Source of the DNA: Chitinophaga sp. CF418
GTDB lineage: Bacteria > Bacteroidota > Bacteroidia > Chitinophagales > Chitinophagaceae
Direction: 5' to 3'
NCBI RefSeq assembly: GCF_900142925.1
Contig: NZ_FRCN01000021.1
Coordinates: 62,001-126,000 of the forward strand
DNA: 64,000 nucleotides
Under the pieces are notes generated by a model. It was given only the letters and a program-made list of their open reading frames with translations, ran no database searches and was not told the origin of the DNA. Positions 39,565-48,992 of the stretch are shown here, in pieces. Made by a program: the position numbers and the translations under genes. Numbering within the stretch: position 1 is the first letter of the stretch; each line of letters opens with the position of its first letter.

Positions 39565-42030
39565 ATGAAGAAGACTATGAGCCTTGCTAAACTATTCTGG
39601 CTGGGTAGCCTGGCGCTCGCCCTGCAATCCTATGGACAAACAAAAAAACTTCCGCTGGTAAGAGAACAGCTTTTCGACGACAACTGGCGGTTCAAAAAAG
39701 ACAGCCTGACCGGAGCGGAGCAAGCCGACTATCCTGACGCCGGCTGGCGGACGCTGCACCTTCCGCATGACTGGGCTATAGAAGATCTCCCCGGACAGAA
39801 CGACAGCACTATCATCGGTCCTTTCTACAAGTACAGTCTGGCGCAGGAACACGGCGGCTACGTTGTGGGTGGCACGGCCTGGTACCGGAAGCAGTTCACC
39901 TTACCGTCCCTCCCGGCAGGACAAACCATTGCCATCCGCTTTGACGGTGTATACATGGACAGCGACGTCTGGATAAATGGACACCACCTGGGTAACCACC
40001 CCTATGGGTATACGCCCTTCACCTATGACCTGACGCCTTACCTGGCAGCTCCGGGACAAAAAAACGTACTGGCCGTCCGGGTAAAAAATGAAGGGCTTAA
40101 TTCACGCTGGTATACCGGAGCAGGTATTTACCGGCATGTATACCTGCTGATGCCTCCCCCCATACACCTGATTAAAGAAGGCATCTTTATCACAAGCCAG
40201 GAGGCCGGAAAACAAAAAGCCATCGTTCAAATAACCACGGCAATGACAGGCAGTACGACAGGTAGCGCCCTGCGCATGCTGCAGATCCGGCTGAAAGACA
40301 GTACCGGCCAGGTAGTTGCATATGCATCCCAGCCGGTCAGCATTACACCAGGCGACACTACCACTATCATCAAACAACTTATGGTGAACAACCCGGCCTT
40401 ATGGTCGCCGGGAAGACCCTACCTGTATACCACAGAAATCAGACTGCTGGACACAATCAACACAAAGCACACCACCGCCGCAGACCAGCTTCAAATCAAA
40501 ACCGGTATCCGGAAGATCAGTATAAACGCATCCAGAGGACTGACTATCAACGGAGAGAGAGTCCTGCTGAAAGGTGGTTGCCTTCATCATGACAATGGCC
40601 TGCTGGGAGCTGCCGCCTTTGACCGGGCGGAAGAAAGGAAAGTAGAACTGATGAAGGCCTATGGGTTCAATGCCATCCGTACCAGTCATAACCCTCCCTC
40701 TGAAAAATTCCTGGAGACCTGTGACAGGCTCGGTATGCTGGTGATAGACGAGGCTTTTGATATGTGGGTAGACCAGAAACATCCGCAGGACTATCACCGG
40801 TTCTTTAAAGCATGGTGGCAACGCGATCTTCAAAGTATGATACTGCGCGACAGGAACCATCCAAGCATCATTATGTGGAGCATCGGGAATGAGATACCCG
40901 AACGGGCTGATACGGCAGGACTAGAGATCACCCGGCAGACGGTGAAAGAAATACGCCGACTGGATAGTACCCGCGCTATTACAGAAGCAGAGAATGATTT
41001 CTGGGAAAGACCCTATAAATGGACAGCCACAGATGCATCCTTTGCATTGCTGGATGTAGCAGGATATAACTATCAGTGGCGTAATTACGCGATAGATGAA
41101 AGACGTGTGCCTGGCCGTGTGATGTATGGATCAGAAACCGTCCCGGCAGAATTGTATCATGCCTGGAACCAGGTACGGGGCCTCCCCTTCGTGATCGGCG
41201 ATTTCGTCTGGACAGCGATGGACTACCTGGGAGAAGCAGGCATCGGGCATAACACATACACCGGCAATGGTTCCGGAAGACTCACCTTTCCCTGGTTCAA
41301 TGCCTGGTGTGGCGACATAGACCTGATCGGCAATAAAAAACCACAATCCTATTTCCGGGATGTAGTGTGGGGAAGAAGCACCGTAGAAATGCTGGTGCAT
41401 ACACCCATCCCCGAAGGGAAAAAAGAAAAAGTGAGCTGGTGGGGCTGGCCCGACGAAGTACCTTCCTGGACATGGCCAGGCATGAACGACAAAAATATGC
41501 AGGTAAGGGTCTTTACAAAAGGACAGAAAGTTGAACTTGTATTGAACGACTTCCGGGTGGCGACAAAAACAGTATCAGACAGCACACCACTCACCGCGAC
41601 CTTTGACATACCCTATACTCCCGGCGTACTGACGGCCTTTGTATATGACAGCAAAGGCAATGAGATCGGCGTCAAAACGCTTGCGCTGGCCAATCCGCCG
41701 CAAGCCATCAAACTAACGGCCGACCGTACACAGATTACTGCTGACGCTAACGAACTGGTATATGTGAATGTGGATATTGTAGATAATCTGGGAAGAATTG
41801 TACCCAATGCAAATTTACCATTAAAGATCAGCGTCAGCGGACAAGCCACCCTGGCAGCCGCCGGTAGCGCCTGTCCAAATTGTCCCGCCAGTTTCCAACA
41901 ACCGGCACTGACTACCTTCAGAGGGCGCGGATTAGCCATTTTAAGAGCAAATGGACGGCAGGGCAATATAATACTCCAGATCGAAGGTCAGGGGCTTAAA
42001 ACGGCTAAAATCAACATCCAGGCAAAATAA
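39565..42030 (+). CDS. GH2 glycoside hydrolase (beta-galactosidase type), secreted
   Basis: This 821-residue protein has a signal peptide (MKKTMSLAKLFWLGSLALAL). Domain order fits GH2. A sugar-binding jelly roll comes first (DNWRFKKDSL, WRTLHLPHDWAIEDLP, GTAWYRKQFTLP, YMDSDVWINGHHLGNHPYGY), then an Ig-like domain. The TIM barrel follows with LLKGGCLHHDNGLLG, NAIRTSHNPPSEKFLETCDR, and the acid/base motif IIMWSIGNEIPE near 436-447; the nucleophile probably lies in VMYGSETVPAE. C-terminal beta domains (DUF4982-like, then an Ig/Big-like domain) end the protein. It should release beta-galactosyl or related residues in the periplasm. No SusCD partner is adjacent. Confidence 0.92.
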   Translation: MKKTMSLAKLFWLGSLALALQSYGQTKKLPLVREQLFDDNWRFKKDSLTGAEQADYPDAGWRTLHLPHDWAIEDLPGQNDSTIIGPFYKYSLAQEHGGYVVGGTAWYRKQFTLPSLPAGQTIAIRFDGVYMDSDVWINGHHLGNHPYGYTPFTYDLTPYLAAPGQKNVLAVRVKNEGLNSRWYTGAGIYRHVYLLMPPPIHLIKEGIFITSQEAGKQKAIVQITTAMTGSTTGSALRMLQIRLKDSTGQVVAYASQPVSITPGDTTTIIKQLMVNNPALWSPGRPYLYTTEIRLLDTINTKHTTAADQLQIKTGIRKISINASRGLTINGERVLLKGGCLHHDNGLLGAAAFDRAEERKVELMKAYGFNAIRTSHNPPSEKFLETCDRLGMLVIDEAFDMWVDQKHPQDYHRFFKAWWQRDLQSMILRDRNHPSIIMWSIGNEIPERADTAGLEITRQTVKEIRRLDSTRAITEAENDFWERPYKWTATDASFALLDVAGYNYQWRNYAIDERRVPGRVMYGSETVPAELYHAWNQVRGLPFVIGDFVWTAMDYLGEAGIGHNTYTGNGSGRLTFPWFNAWCGDIDLIGNKKPQSYFRDVVWGRSTVEMLVHTPIPEGKKEKVSWWGWPDEVPSWTWPGMNDKNMQVRVFTKGQKVELVLNDFRVATKTVSDSTPLTATFDIPYTPGVLTAFVYDSKGNEIGVKTLALANPPQAIKLTADRTQITADANELVYVNVDIVDNLGRIVPNANLPLKISVSGQATLAAAGSACPNCPASFQQPALTTFRGRGLAILRANGRQGNIILQIEGQGLKTAKINIQAK

Positions 42031-42136
42031 GCATGCTTGTTCTCTCCGTCTTCTCTGCTTCTTCTCTGCTTGTTCTCTCATGGTTCAGGTAGTCAATATC
42101 CGGAGCCTGACTGTCAAAATTGACATAAATCTGACC

Positions 42137-42172
42137 ATTATGCCAGTTGAATTTCCGTTCAACTGGCATAAT
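42137..42172. terminator. Bidirectional hairpin between GH2 and DUF1275 genes
   Basis: Perfect 15-bp stem ATTATGCCAGTTGAA / TTCAACTGGCATAAT with loop TTTCCG. Convergent genes flank it; the T-run (TTTT) on the plus strand is short. Confidence 0.7.
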
Positions 42173-42186
42173 TTTAACGTACTCTC

Positions 42187-42915
42187 TCAGGTAATCCACC
42201 ACTTCCTTACACGGTGTAACAATACCGGGTATATGTCATAAAGGAGGATAGTAAGCAACACTAAAGGGATCACAAAAAAAGTAGCTATCCCTATCAGGTT
42301 AAACAGGCAACCGCCCAATATCCCCCCTATAATGAAAAATGCCAGCACCGTAATACGGATATAGATCTTCTCTCTCAATGCACGGGTATTCTCCACCTGC
42401 GGATGTAAAAGATCAGACAATTCACCCGCCAGATCTGTAATCAGGCCAGTAAGGTGGGATGTTTTGATCAATCCCCCGGAAATCCTCGATACCAGGCCAT
42501 TCTGCAAGCCCATACAAAACAGCACGGCTCCCGTGATCGTCTCCCGCTGTATATCACTGCCATTGTACACATCATTGCCATAGACGGCCACTCCCAGCAG
42601 AATACAGATCTCCAGTACGATCGGCGTGGCATGTGCAACATAAGCGCTTCTATAGTCCAGGGATTTGACAATGAAGTTGGAGATGAAAGCGCCGAAGAAG
42701 AACATGAATAGCCAGTACAACACCGTGTATATTTCTGCCAGATCCCGCTCCGTAATTTTTCCGGCCAGGGTAGCAACATGGCCTGTGATATTGGATACAA
42801 AAGATAAGAAGGCCATTACACCGACTACATTGGTCATACCAGCAACAGATGCCGTAGAGGAAGCCAATAGCAGATTCTTTTTTAGGCTGCGTTGCCCGGG
42901 TATATCACGAAGCAT
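42187..42915 (-). CDS. DUF1275 (YoaK-like) membrane protein
   Basis: This 242-residue protein has six likely transmembrane helices. Family motifs are ASTASVAGMTNVVGVMAFLS, SFVSNITGHVATLAGKI near residues 38-54 and GLQNGLVSRISGGLIKTSHL TGLITDLAGEL near 136-165. These are the glycine-rich, TG-containing repeats of DUF1275. The family is an inner-membrane protein of unknown transport function. It stands alone, convergent with GH2 and divergent from the MFS gene. Confidence 0.88.
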   Translation of the reverse strand: MLRDIPGQRSLKKNLLLASSTASVAGMTNVVGVMAFLSFVSNITGHVATLAGKITERDLAEIYTVLYWLFMFFFGAFISNFIVKSLDYRSAYVAHATPIVLEICILLGVAVYGNDVYNGSDIQRETITGAVLFCMGLQNGLVSRISGGLIKTSHLTGLITDLAGELSDLLHPQVENTRALREKIYIRITVLAFFIIGGILGGCLFNLIGIATFFVIPLVLLTILLYDIYPVLLHRVRKWWIT

Positions 42916-43010
42916 AAAAGAAGTTGGTTAATGCGATGATGCGTCCGACAAGAGTAATGCCAGTATTTCCTCCTGTTTTACGTCTCTCATCCTGTCTTGA
43001 AATAGATAGA

Positions 43011-43042
43011 TTGAGATTTCTCGATATGTTTAAATAATTTTG
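43011..43042 (+). promoter_or_regulatory. Promoter of the MFS efflux gene
   Basis: TTG (43011-43013), 21 bp, TAATTTTG (43035-43042); the ATG follows 18 bp later. Confidence 0.7.
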
Positions 43043-43060
43043 CACTCTTAAATACGAATA

Positions 43061-44302
43061 ATGGAAGCTAATATGACGACCCGACAGTATTGGTCGCTGA
43101 TACTTATACTAGGAACAATGACAGCCCTTGGGCCATTTTCAATCGATATGTACCTTTCCGGTTATCAGGCCATTGCAGAAGACCTGCATACAACCACAGC
43201 CAGGATTGGGCTTTCACTGGCCAGTTATTTCATCGGTATATCTGCCGGACAATTACTATACGGTCCGTTGCTGGACCGTTTCGGCAGAAAGAAACCACTT
43301 TATGCAGGATTGACGGTTTACATCCTGGCATCCGCCGGCTGTATCGTTGCCAGATCACTCGATTTCTTCGTTGCGATACGTTTTATCCAGGCCATCGGTA
43401 GCTGTGCTGCCGCCGTGGCTTCAGTAGCGATGGTACGCGACTTCTTCCCGATAAAAGACAGTGCAAAAGTATTTGCTTTGCTCATGCTGGTAGTCGGCGC
43501 ATCTCCTATGCTGGCACCAACCATTGGCGGATACATTACGGCAGCCTGGGGCTGGCAGGTGATATTTGTCGTACTGGGACTCATGGGTTTTCTCCTGATG
43601 CTGGCCTGCTTTTTCTTCCTGCCGGAAAGCCATCAGCCGGATACATCTATGTCACTGAAACCGGGCCCTATTATTAATGGGTTCTGGTCGGTAATGCGGG
43701 AGCCCCAGTTTTATACTTATGCATTAACAGGTGCACTTGCCTTCTCAGGATTATTTGTGTATGTATCCTCTTCTCCCGTAGTGTTCATGGATATTTTCCA
43801 TGTATCTGAACAGCACTTCGGCTGGATCTTCGCAGGCCTGTCTGTCGGATTTATTGGCTCCAGCCAGTTGAACAGTCTGACCCTACGTTATTTCCGCAGT
43901 GAGCAGATCATCCGTATTGCCCTGCTTGGACAGACAATTGTCGGTATCGTTTTCTGTATAGGCACCTATATGGGATGGCTGGGATTAGGTTCTACCATTT
44001 TCATCCTGTTCCTCTTCCTGAGCTGCCTGGGATTTGTAAATCCGAATGCCTCTGCACTCAGTATTGCACCTTTTAAAAAGAATGCAGGAAGTGCCGCTGC
44101 GCTGATGGGCGCTCTGCAGATGGGTATCGGCGGGCTCGCCTCTACGATAAGCAGTCTGTTTGATATGACCACCGCTGTGCCCATGACCCTTATCATGGCC
44201 GCTACTGCTGTATTGTCGTTAACAATGCTGCTGGTAGGACGTACACGCATCACCAACCCTGTTTTATTACATGAAGGTAGTGAGGCTGTGGCCATTCATT
44301 AA
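43061..44302 (+). CDS. Bcr/CflA-family MFS multidrug efflux pump
   Basis: This 413-residue protein has about 12 transmembrane helices. The opening YWSLILILGTMTALGPFSID is followed by MYLSGYQAIAEDL, and the MFS motif A is GQLLYGPLLDRFGRKKPLYA near residues 62-81. The proline/glycine-rich motif C is VVGASPMLAPTIGGYIT near 146-162. This combination (GPFSIDMYLP, motif C in helix 5) is typical of the Bcr/CflA drug:proton antiporters, which export bicyclomycin, chloramphenicol, sulfonamides or other small compounds. ATG at 43061 follows a good promoter. Monocistronic; the next gene starts 32 bp later, possibly by readthrough. Confidence 0.92.
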   Translation: MEANMTTRQYWSLILILGTMTALGPFSIDMYLSGYQAIAEDLHTTTARIGLSLASYFIGISAGQLLYGPLLDRFGRKKPLYAGLTVYILASAGCIVARSLDFFVAIRFIQAIGSCAAAVASVAMVRDFFPIKDSAKVFALLMLVVGASPMLAPTIGGYITAAWGWQVIFVVLGLMGFLLMLACFFFLPESHQPDTSMSLKPGPIINGFWSVMREPQFYTYALTGALAFSGLFVYVSSSPVVFMDIFHVSEQHFGWIFAGLSVGFIGSSQLNSLTLRYFRSEQIIRIALLGQTIVGIVFCIGTYMGWLGLGSTIFILFLFLSCLGFVNPNASALSIAPFKKNAGSAAALMGALQMGIGGLASTISSLFDMTTAVPMTLIMAATAVLSLTMLLVGRTRITNPVLLHEGSEAVAIH

Positions 44303-44334
44303 AAGATGCTATCTTGCAGTCAGCCATATATCCT

Positions 44335-45087
44335 ATGAAAAAGACTTTCTTATTTCTGCTTGCCCTATTGAGCTTTCAATGTAACAGGCATTCTGCCAAT
44401 AAGAACTTCGATCTGAAGATCAATGTAGATATTGGCAATTACAGGTATACGCGTCATCCCATCACGGAAGCTGAGTTCCATGTATTGAAGAGTAATATCG
44501 CCAAAACATGGCCTCAGCAGATACTGACCTCCGGCAGAAGTACAACGGAAAGCGATCATGAAGCAACACCGGTGTTGAAGTCGGGGTATACCGTACAGGA
44601 GTACATCCGTATTGCCAATGATATGGAAACCTTCAAAAAGGAGCTCCATGCTCCCGGTGAATATCTGAAAAGTACTGCGGCTTCTCCGGAAATAGCTGTG
44701 CTGGAATATAACAAAGTCTTTGCGCCTCTATCTGACGAATGCATCGCCGAACCTGTTAACTATAGTGATCTGATCACTACTGCCATGCAGGGCATTCTGG
44801 CCGACAACAATATCAAACTGGAGGTCTGTTATGGTTTCAAACAGATCTCCACCTTTGAGACCAAGTATACGATCTACGCCAAACTAGACAACACGCTGCA
44901 TACGGTTACGTTCTCCAACACCAAAGGCTGCACACCAGACAACACCGCTATTTACCTCTTACTGAATAAAGTACTGATGAGCACTGATATAAAAGAGCGG
45001 CTGGTGAGGTACAGTGATCATAACAGCCTGATATTTGTGCAGCCGGCCAGGTATGAGAGGCTGACAAGAAGACTTGCACAACCCTGA
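44335..45087 (+). CDS. Lipoprotein of unknown function
   Basis: The start is ATG 44335 (MKKTFLFLLALLSFQC), giving a lipobox; the longer frame begins only with TTG. The 250-residue product is mainly alpha/beta with no motif known to me. It has FDLKINVDIGNYRYTRHPIT near the start, TTESDHEATPVLKSGYTVQE in the middle, FETKYTIYAKLDNTLHTVTF, and a cysteine in NTKGCTPDN. It lies 32 bp after the MFS gene and 72 bp before the ATP-grasp gene. A near-perfect palindrome separates it from the latter. Confidence 0.7.
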   Translation: MKKTFLFLLALLSFQCNRHSANKNFDLKINVDIGNYRYTRHPITEAEFHVLKSNIAKTWPQQILTSGRSTTESDHEATPVLKSGYTVQEYIRIANDMETFKKELHAPGEYLKSTAASPEIAVLEYNKVFAPLSDECIAEPVNYSDLITTAMQGILADNNIKLEVCYGFKQISTFETKYTIYAKLDNTLHTVTFSNTKGCTPDNTAIYLLLNKVLMSTDIKERLVRYSDHNSLIFVQPARYERLTRRLAQP

Positions 45088-45111
45088 TACCGCCGCTCCC
45101 ACTGCTGCCAG

Positions 45112-45137
45112 GTGAATGTAAAATTTTATACATTCAC
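45112..45137 (+). promoter_or_regulatory. 26-bp near-palindrome before the ATP-grasp gene
   Basis: Arms GTGAATGTA (45112-45120) and TACATTCAC (45129-45137) flank AAATTTTA. No T-run follows, so it is more likely an operator than a terminator. The layout resembles the AlkB palindrome (TGAA..TAAAATTTTA..TTCA). Confidence 0.5.
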
Positions 45138-45159
45138 GTTATAAACACGTTAGAAAAAA

Positions 45160-46227
45160 ATGACCATGTCAATAACCGGGACCCCAGTCGCCCTGCTCTA
45201 TCAGGCGCAGCAGCCACCTGCCAGGAATGGCATTCTCAAGCCTATGAAACCCGGAGGCTATTCAGATAGTGGTGCAGATATTGCCTATGCGCTACGTGAA
45301 AAACAAGTGCTGGTTAGTACCCCTGTGATCCATCCTCAACTTTCTATTGACCTGGATTGGGTATTCCCCGACACTGAAGCCGGCATACTGCATGCCCTGG
45401 CTAAAGGCGCGCAGGTACTGTGGCTGAATACAATCTTGTATAACGGACATCCCGTGGAAGCATTTCTGAAAAAGGGCATTGCCGCCGTAGGACAACTGCC
45501 CCACAATACAGATCTGTACGACGACAAATGGGCGACCAACAAGCTACTACAAAAGAACAATCTCCCTATTCCTCCCGCCGTTCTGATCAGCCAGGACAAC
45601 CTGTCCGATTATCAGCTGACCTTTTCCTTTCCGGTGGTGGCCAAACCCATACGCGGCAGGGGAAGTGAGGGCGTACGCGTTGCCAATACACAAGAGGAAC
45701 TGGATACGATACTGCAGGAGATGCTAAGTGCTGAAAAATACGGTAGCGCTGTTTATGTAGAAAAATTCCTGCAGGGACAGGAAGTGACTATTACGGTAAT
45801 GCCACCTGGTAAATATGAGATCAAAGGCGTTTGCCAGGAAAGGATCAACTACTGGAGCCTGCCAGCCGTAGAACGGTTTAATCACCAGAACGGCGTAGCT
45901 CCTTACAACGGAACTATTGCCGTTGTCCATAACAGCAGGGTGCTGGACGATGCCCAGCTACAATCACAAAAGATCATTGCTATCTGTAAACAGTGCGAAT
46001 CTGCTGCAGCTTTGGTAGGAGCGAAAGCGCCTGTGAGAATAGATTGCCGGCAGGATGAGCAGGGCAATTACTTCATCTTCGATCTGAATATGAAACCCAA
46101 TATGACCGGAGCCGCCCGTCCTCACAGACGGGACCAGGACAGTCTATCTGCATTGGCAGCAAGGAAAATAGGCTGGAGCTTTCCAGACCTGCTGGTAAAT
46201 ATGCTGCGGCAGCAATGGCGGTTGTAA
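45160..46227 (+). CDS. ATP-grasp carboxylate-amine ligase (D-Ala-D-Ala ligase-like)
   Basis: This 355-residue cytosolic protein has the ATP-grasp fold. An N-terminal domain ends near residue 125 (DDKWATNKLLQKNNLPIPPA). The nucleotide-binding region is FPVVAKPIRGRGSEGVRVAN with the Lys and glycine-rich loop near residue 163. Then come YVEKFLQGQEVTITVMPPGK, IRIDCRQ-type APVRIDCRQDEQGNYFIFDL and the metal-binding NMKPNMTG near 310-317. It should form an amide bond between a carboxylate and an amine with ATP. It differs from ordinary Ddl enzymes, and the substrate is unknown. A palindrome upstream suggests regulated expression. Confidence 0.85.
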   Translation: MTMSITGTPVALLYQAQQPPARNGILKPMKPGGYSDSGADIAYALREKQVLVSTPVIHPQLSIDLDWVFPDTEAGILHALAKGAQVLWLNTILYNGHPVEAFLKKGIAAVGQLPHNTDLYDDKWATNKLLQKNNLPIPPAVLISQDNLSDYQLTFSFPVVAKPIRGRGSEGVRVANTQEELDTILQEMLSAEKYGSAVYVEKFLQGQEVTITVMPPGKYEIKGVCQERINYWSLPAVERFNHQNGVAPYNGTIAVVHNSRVLDDAQLQSQKIIAICKQCESAAALVGAKAPVRIDCRQDEQGNYFIFDLNMKPNMTGAARPHRRDQDSLSALAARKIGWSFPDLLVNMLRQQWRL

Positions 46228-46236
46228 TATCGGAAG

Positions 46237-46533
46237 CTATTTCATCTTCAGTTTTTCCAGCATTTCTCTGGTAAAAGTATCAGAGGCAGCGCCATACCCC
46301 GTTACAAGTATACCTTTTATACCATTGGTAGATTCAATGGCATAAACTGCTGCCTCATCAGACGGATCAGTATTGCCCTCATAACGATATACATCCACAA
46401 TGTTAAAATCATTTACCTCTATTTTATTCTCTGCATTTACCAGGTAATTTCCTTCCAGGTTAAAATCAACGGTGTATCCCTGCCGCTTCAGAGCGTTAAT
46501 GGCGTTGGAAACGGTGTCATAATGGTGTTCCAT
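46237..46533 (-). CDS. Small protein of the family often labelled phosphoribosylpyrophosphate synthetase
   Basis: This 98-residue cytosolic protein begins MEHHYDTVSNAINALKRQGY and contains DFNIVDVYRYEGNTDPSDEA and AVYAIESTNGIKGILVTGYG. It is a one-domain alpha/beta protein common in Bacteroidota. Database records often call it PRPP synthetase, but its size and lack of PRPP-binding motifs rule that activity out, so I give no enzyme function. It converges on the ATP-grasp gene, 9 bp from its stop, and lies 27 bp downstream of the membrane protein gene at 46561, so it may be in the same transcript. Confidence 0.78.
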   Translation of the reverse strand: MEHHYDTVSNAINALKRQGYTVDFNLEGNYLVNAENKIEVNDFNIVDVYRYEGNTDPSDEAAVYAIESTNGIKGILVTGYGAASDTFTREMLEKLKMK

Positions 46534-46560
46534 ATCTGTTATTTTGAATGATAGAAATAA

Positions 46561-47046
46561 TTATTTGTAGCCCGCCGGACTTTTCTTCCATATTGCCTGT
46601 ATTTTCAACAGCTTGATCAGATAAATGATCAACAAAACAAGTTCCAGTCTGAAAGAAGCAATATAGCTGCCGGTGCCGAACATGGTATACAAACCCACAA
46701 ACAGGCATACAAGAATCCCCACTGCTGCATCGACCAACCCTACTTCAATGGCCCAGTCCTTTTCAAGGAGTAAACCATAAGCAGCAGCTCCTTTAAGGAG
46801 AAACAATACTACTACAGCCAACGTGATGAAAGAACTCCGGTCCGAACTTTCCAATCCATACAAAGCCACCCTATAGTCGTTTCCCATCAGGAACATCAAA
46901 GGGTACAGTCCTACAGCAGCTATTCCCGCGAACAAAAAGAAATAACTGAATATCTTCAACCACCAGGTTAACAGTGTCCTTCTTCTTGGCAGCAACAATT
47001 CTTCCAGGTCATCGAGCTTGTCGGCAATAATAGATTTATCTTCCAT
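46561..47046 (-). CDS. Four-helix membrane protein, unknown function
   Basis: This 161-residue protein begins with an acidic cytosolic segment (MEDKSIIADKLDDLEELLLP) followed by four hydrophobic helices: WWLKIFSYFFLFAGIAAVGL, FITLAVVVLFLLKGAAAYGL, VDAAVGILVCLFVGLYTM, and LVLLIIYLIKLLKI. It ends with a basic tail. No family motif is recognised. The next gene (46237) follows 27 bp later on the same strand, which suggests co-transcription. Confidence 0.78.
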   Translation of the reverse strand: MEDKSIIADKLDDLEELLLPRRRTLLTWWLKIFSYFFLFAGIAAVGLYPLMFLMGNDYRVALYGLESSDRSSFITLAVVVLFLLKGAAAYGLLLEKDWAIEVGLVDAAVGILVCLFVGLYTMFGTGSYIASFRLELVLLIIYLIKLLKIQAIWKKSPAGYK

Positions 47047-47106
47047 ATATTCAGGTGTTAAGGGCTACTCCAGGCAAATATACGAACTACCCCTGCAGCC
47101 TGCCGT

Positions 47107-47140
47107 AAAAAAAGGACCGTTCCTGGAGAGAAACGGCCAT
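47107..47140 (-). terminator. Terminator in the gap right of 46561-47046
   Basis: A minus-strand hairpin with GGCCGTTTC and GGAACGGTCC arms (imperfect) is followed by TTTTTTTACGG. It probably ends the transcript of the two-component operon, which stops 410 bp upstream. Confidence 0.5.
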
Positions 47141-47141
47141 T

Positions 47142-47551
47142 AACAATCAAGCTCCACTGTATGAATAAAAGGAAGGATATACTTTGAAAATAATGCCGCA
47201 GCTCACCACATTCCGCGCGGCACTCCATAGTCGATAGACTAATAGTCCATAGTAAAACACCGGTTAATATTCCTGGCTATTTAACTATGTCTGATTGGGC
47301 TATTGTTCATTTCTAAGCGCTATCTTCTATGAACTATTGCCTATCGTCTACAGATTGCTCACTATCCTTATAAGCTACCCATTGACTCCCGTCACACACT
47401 GCCAACCCACTTGTTCATCTTCTTTACCTATTTGTTTCCTGTCCGTTAATCCCTGTCTTTACTGTTTGTTGATTTCTCTACAAAACTACCCTCATAGCGC
47501 CTGAATGTCAATTGCCTAATTACCTGTTCTGTTGTACTTTTTATGGAGACA
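47142..47551. other. Gap downstream of the two-component operon
   Basis: No ORF with coding character; the sequence contains low-complexity CTAT-rich stretches. It may hold an extended 3' UTR reaching the terminator at 47107-47140. Confidence 0.4.
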
Positions 47552-48991
47552 CTATAGAGTATGTCTCTTCACAATACCAAGTTTCTTCATTTTTGAGGCC
47601 AGTGTAGAAGGCGGCAGATTCAGTAATTCTGCAGCGCCACCCGGGCCAGATATTTTGTGATTGCACTTTTTCAGTACAGTAAGTATATGTTCTCTTTCTA
47701 ATTCTACAATTGTCTTAATATCTGTGTCAGCAGCCACCACTACTGTTTCTTTTTTGGAAGGTACCGGCAATGATACTTCCCTGATAATACTTTCACGCGC
47801 CAGCAGTACACTTCTTTCTATGAGGTTCTGCAGCTCACGTACATTGCCCGGCCAGCTGTAGTCCATCAGTTGCTTTAATGCAGCCGGAGCAACGCCTTCC
47901 ACCATTTTTCCTGTAGCGGCAGCATATAAGCGTATAAAATGGTTTATGAGTAAAGGAATATCTTCCCGGCGCTCACGCAGGGCTGACAACATAATGGGGA
48001 ACACGTGCAATCTGTAATACAGATCCAGACGGAAGCGCCCTTCAGCGATCTCCTTTTCCAGATTACGGTTGGTAGCCGCAATAATACGTACGTTGACTTT
48101 CAGGGTGCCATTGCCACCGATCCTTTCAATTTCCTTTTCCTGCAATACACGCAATAGTTTTACCTGCAGATCTGCCGGCATATCTCCTATTTCATCCAGG
48201 AAAATAGTGCCTCCATCTGCTCTTTCAAACTTTCCGATCCTCTTTTCCAATGCCCCGGTAAAAGCGCCTTTCTCATGACCAAAAAGTTCTGATTCTATGA
48301 GGTGCGTAGGCAGGGCGGCACAGTTCACTTTGACGAACGGCTTTGCTTTGCGTGGAGACAACTTATGAATACAGTTCGCCACTCCTTCCTTGCCGGTACC
48401 GGTTTCTCCCAAAATCAGTACAGAAGTATCCAGTGGGGCCACCTGACGGATCAGTTCAAATACTCGTAACATGGGAGCGCTTTGCCCGATGATGCCTTCA
48501 AAATTGGGAATAAGCGGCAGGGCGTCATGTTGCGCTTCCACAACCTTATCAGGATGGAATGCCGGCAGGCGCGGAGGTTCTGCCTGCTGTCCATTACCCG
48601 GCTGTACTTTTAGCGCACGGTTGTGCTCATAACGGTAGCGGGCAATATCCAGCGTCACCAGCAGGTCTTTCTCCCTGAAAGGTTTCACTATAAAACCATA
48701 GGGCTGTGTCACTTTTGCAGCTTCCAGCACCTGACGGTTGCAATTGGCAGAGAGGTATACAAAAGGTATGTTTACTTTATTCAGTTCAACGGCCAGGTCT
48801 ATGCCTGTCTGGTCACCCTTCAGGTAGATATCCAGCAATACGAGGTCTGGTTTTTCCGTTTCTATGATCTCCAGGGCTCTGTGTACAGAACGGGCCACGC
48901 CTGAGACCTTATAGCCAGCTCGCTCCAGTGTTAAACGTATATCGCCCGCAACAATCAGCTCGTCTTCTACGATCATAATTTTTTCTTCCAT
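47552..48991 (-). CDS. Sigma-54-dependent response regulator (NtrC family)
   Basis: This 479-residue protein has a receiver domain (residues 1-125; KIMIVEDELIVAGDIRLTLE, phosphoacceptor Asp in LVLLDIYLKGD, YGFIVKPF), then an AAA+ sigma-54 activator (IIGQSAPMLRVFELIRQVAP, Walker A GETGTGKEGVA, loop ELFGHEKGAFTGALEKR with intact GAFTGA, DGGTIFLDEIGDMPADLQVK). It ends in a Fis-type helix-turn-helix (GGAAELLNLPPSTLASKMKK). It activates sigma-54 promoters after phosphorylation. The gene starts 1 bp after the stop of the 698-residue kinase, so both are co-translated, and a cognate pair is near certain. Confidence 0.95.
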   Translation of the reverse strand: MEEKIMIVEDELIVAGDIRLTLERAGYKVSGVARSVHRALEIIETEKPDLVLLDIYLKGDQTGIDLAVELNKVNIPFVYLSANCNRQVLEAAKVTQPYGFIVKPFREKDLLVTLDIARYRYEHNRALKVQPGNGQQAEPPRLPAFHPDKVVEAQHDALPLIPNFEGIIGQSAPMLRVFELIRQVAPLDTSVLILGETGTGKEGVANCIHKLSPRKAKPFVKVNCAALPTHLIESELFGHEKGAFTGALEKRIGKFERADGGTIFLDEIGDMPADLQVKLLRVLQEKEIERIGGNGTLKVNVRIIAATNRNLEKEIAEGRFRLDLYYRLHVFPIMLSALRERREDIPLLINHFIRLYAAATGKMVEGVAPAALKQLMDYSWPGNVRELQNLIERSVLLARESIIREVSLPVPSKKETVVVAADTDIKTIVELEREHILTVLKKCNHKISGPGGAAELLNLPPSTLASKMKKLGIVKRHTL

Positions 48992-48992
48992 A

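Noticed and set aside
46237..46533. True PRPP synthetase
   Set aside because: Only 98 residues and no PRPP- or ATP-binding motif; the common database name is misleading.
47295..47504. 69-codon plus-strand frame rich in Leu, Pro and Ser
   Set aside because: Low-complexity CT-rich DNA, no start context, no neighbours; not credible as a gene.
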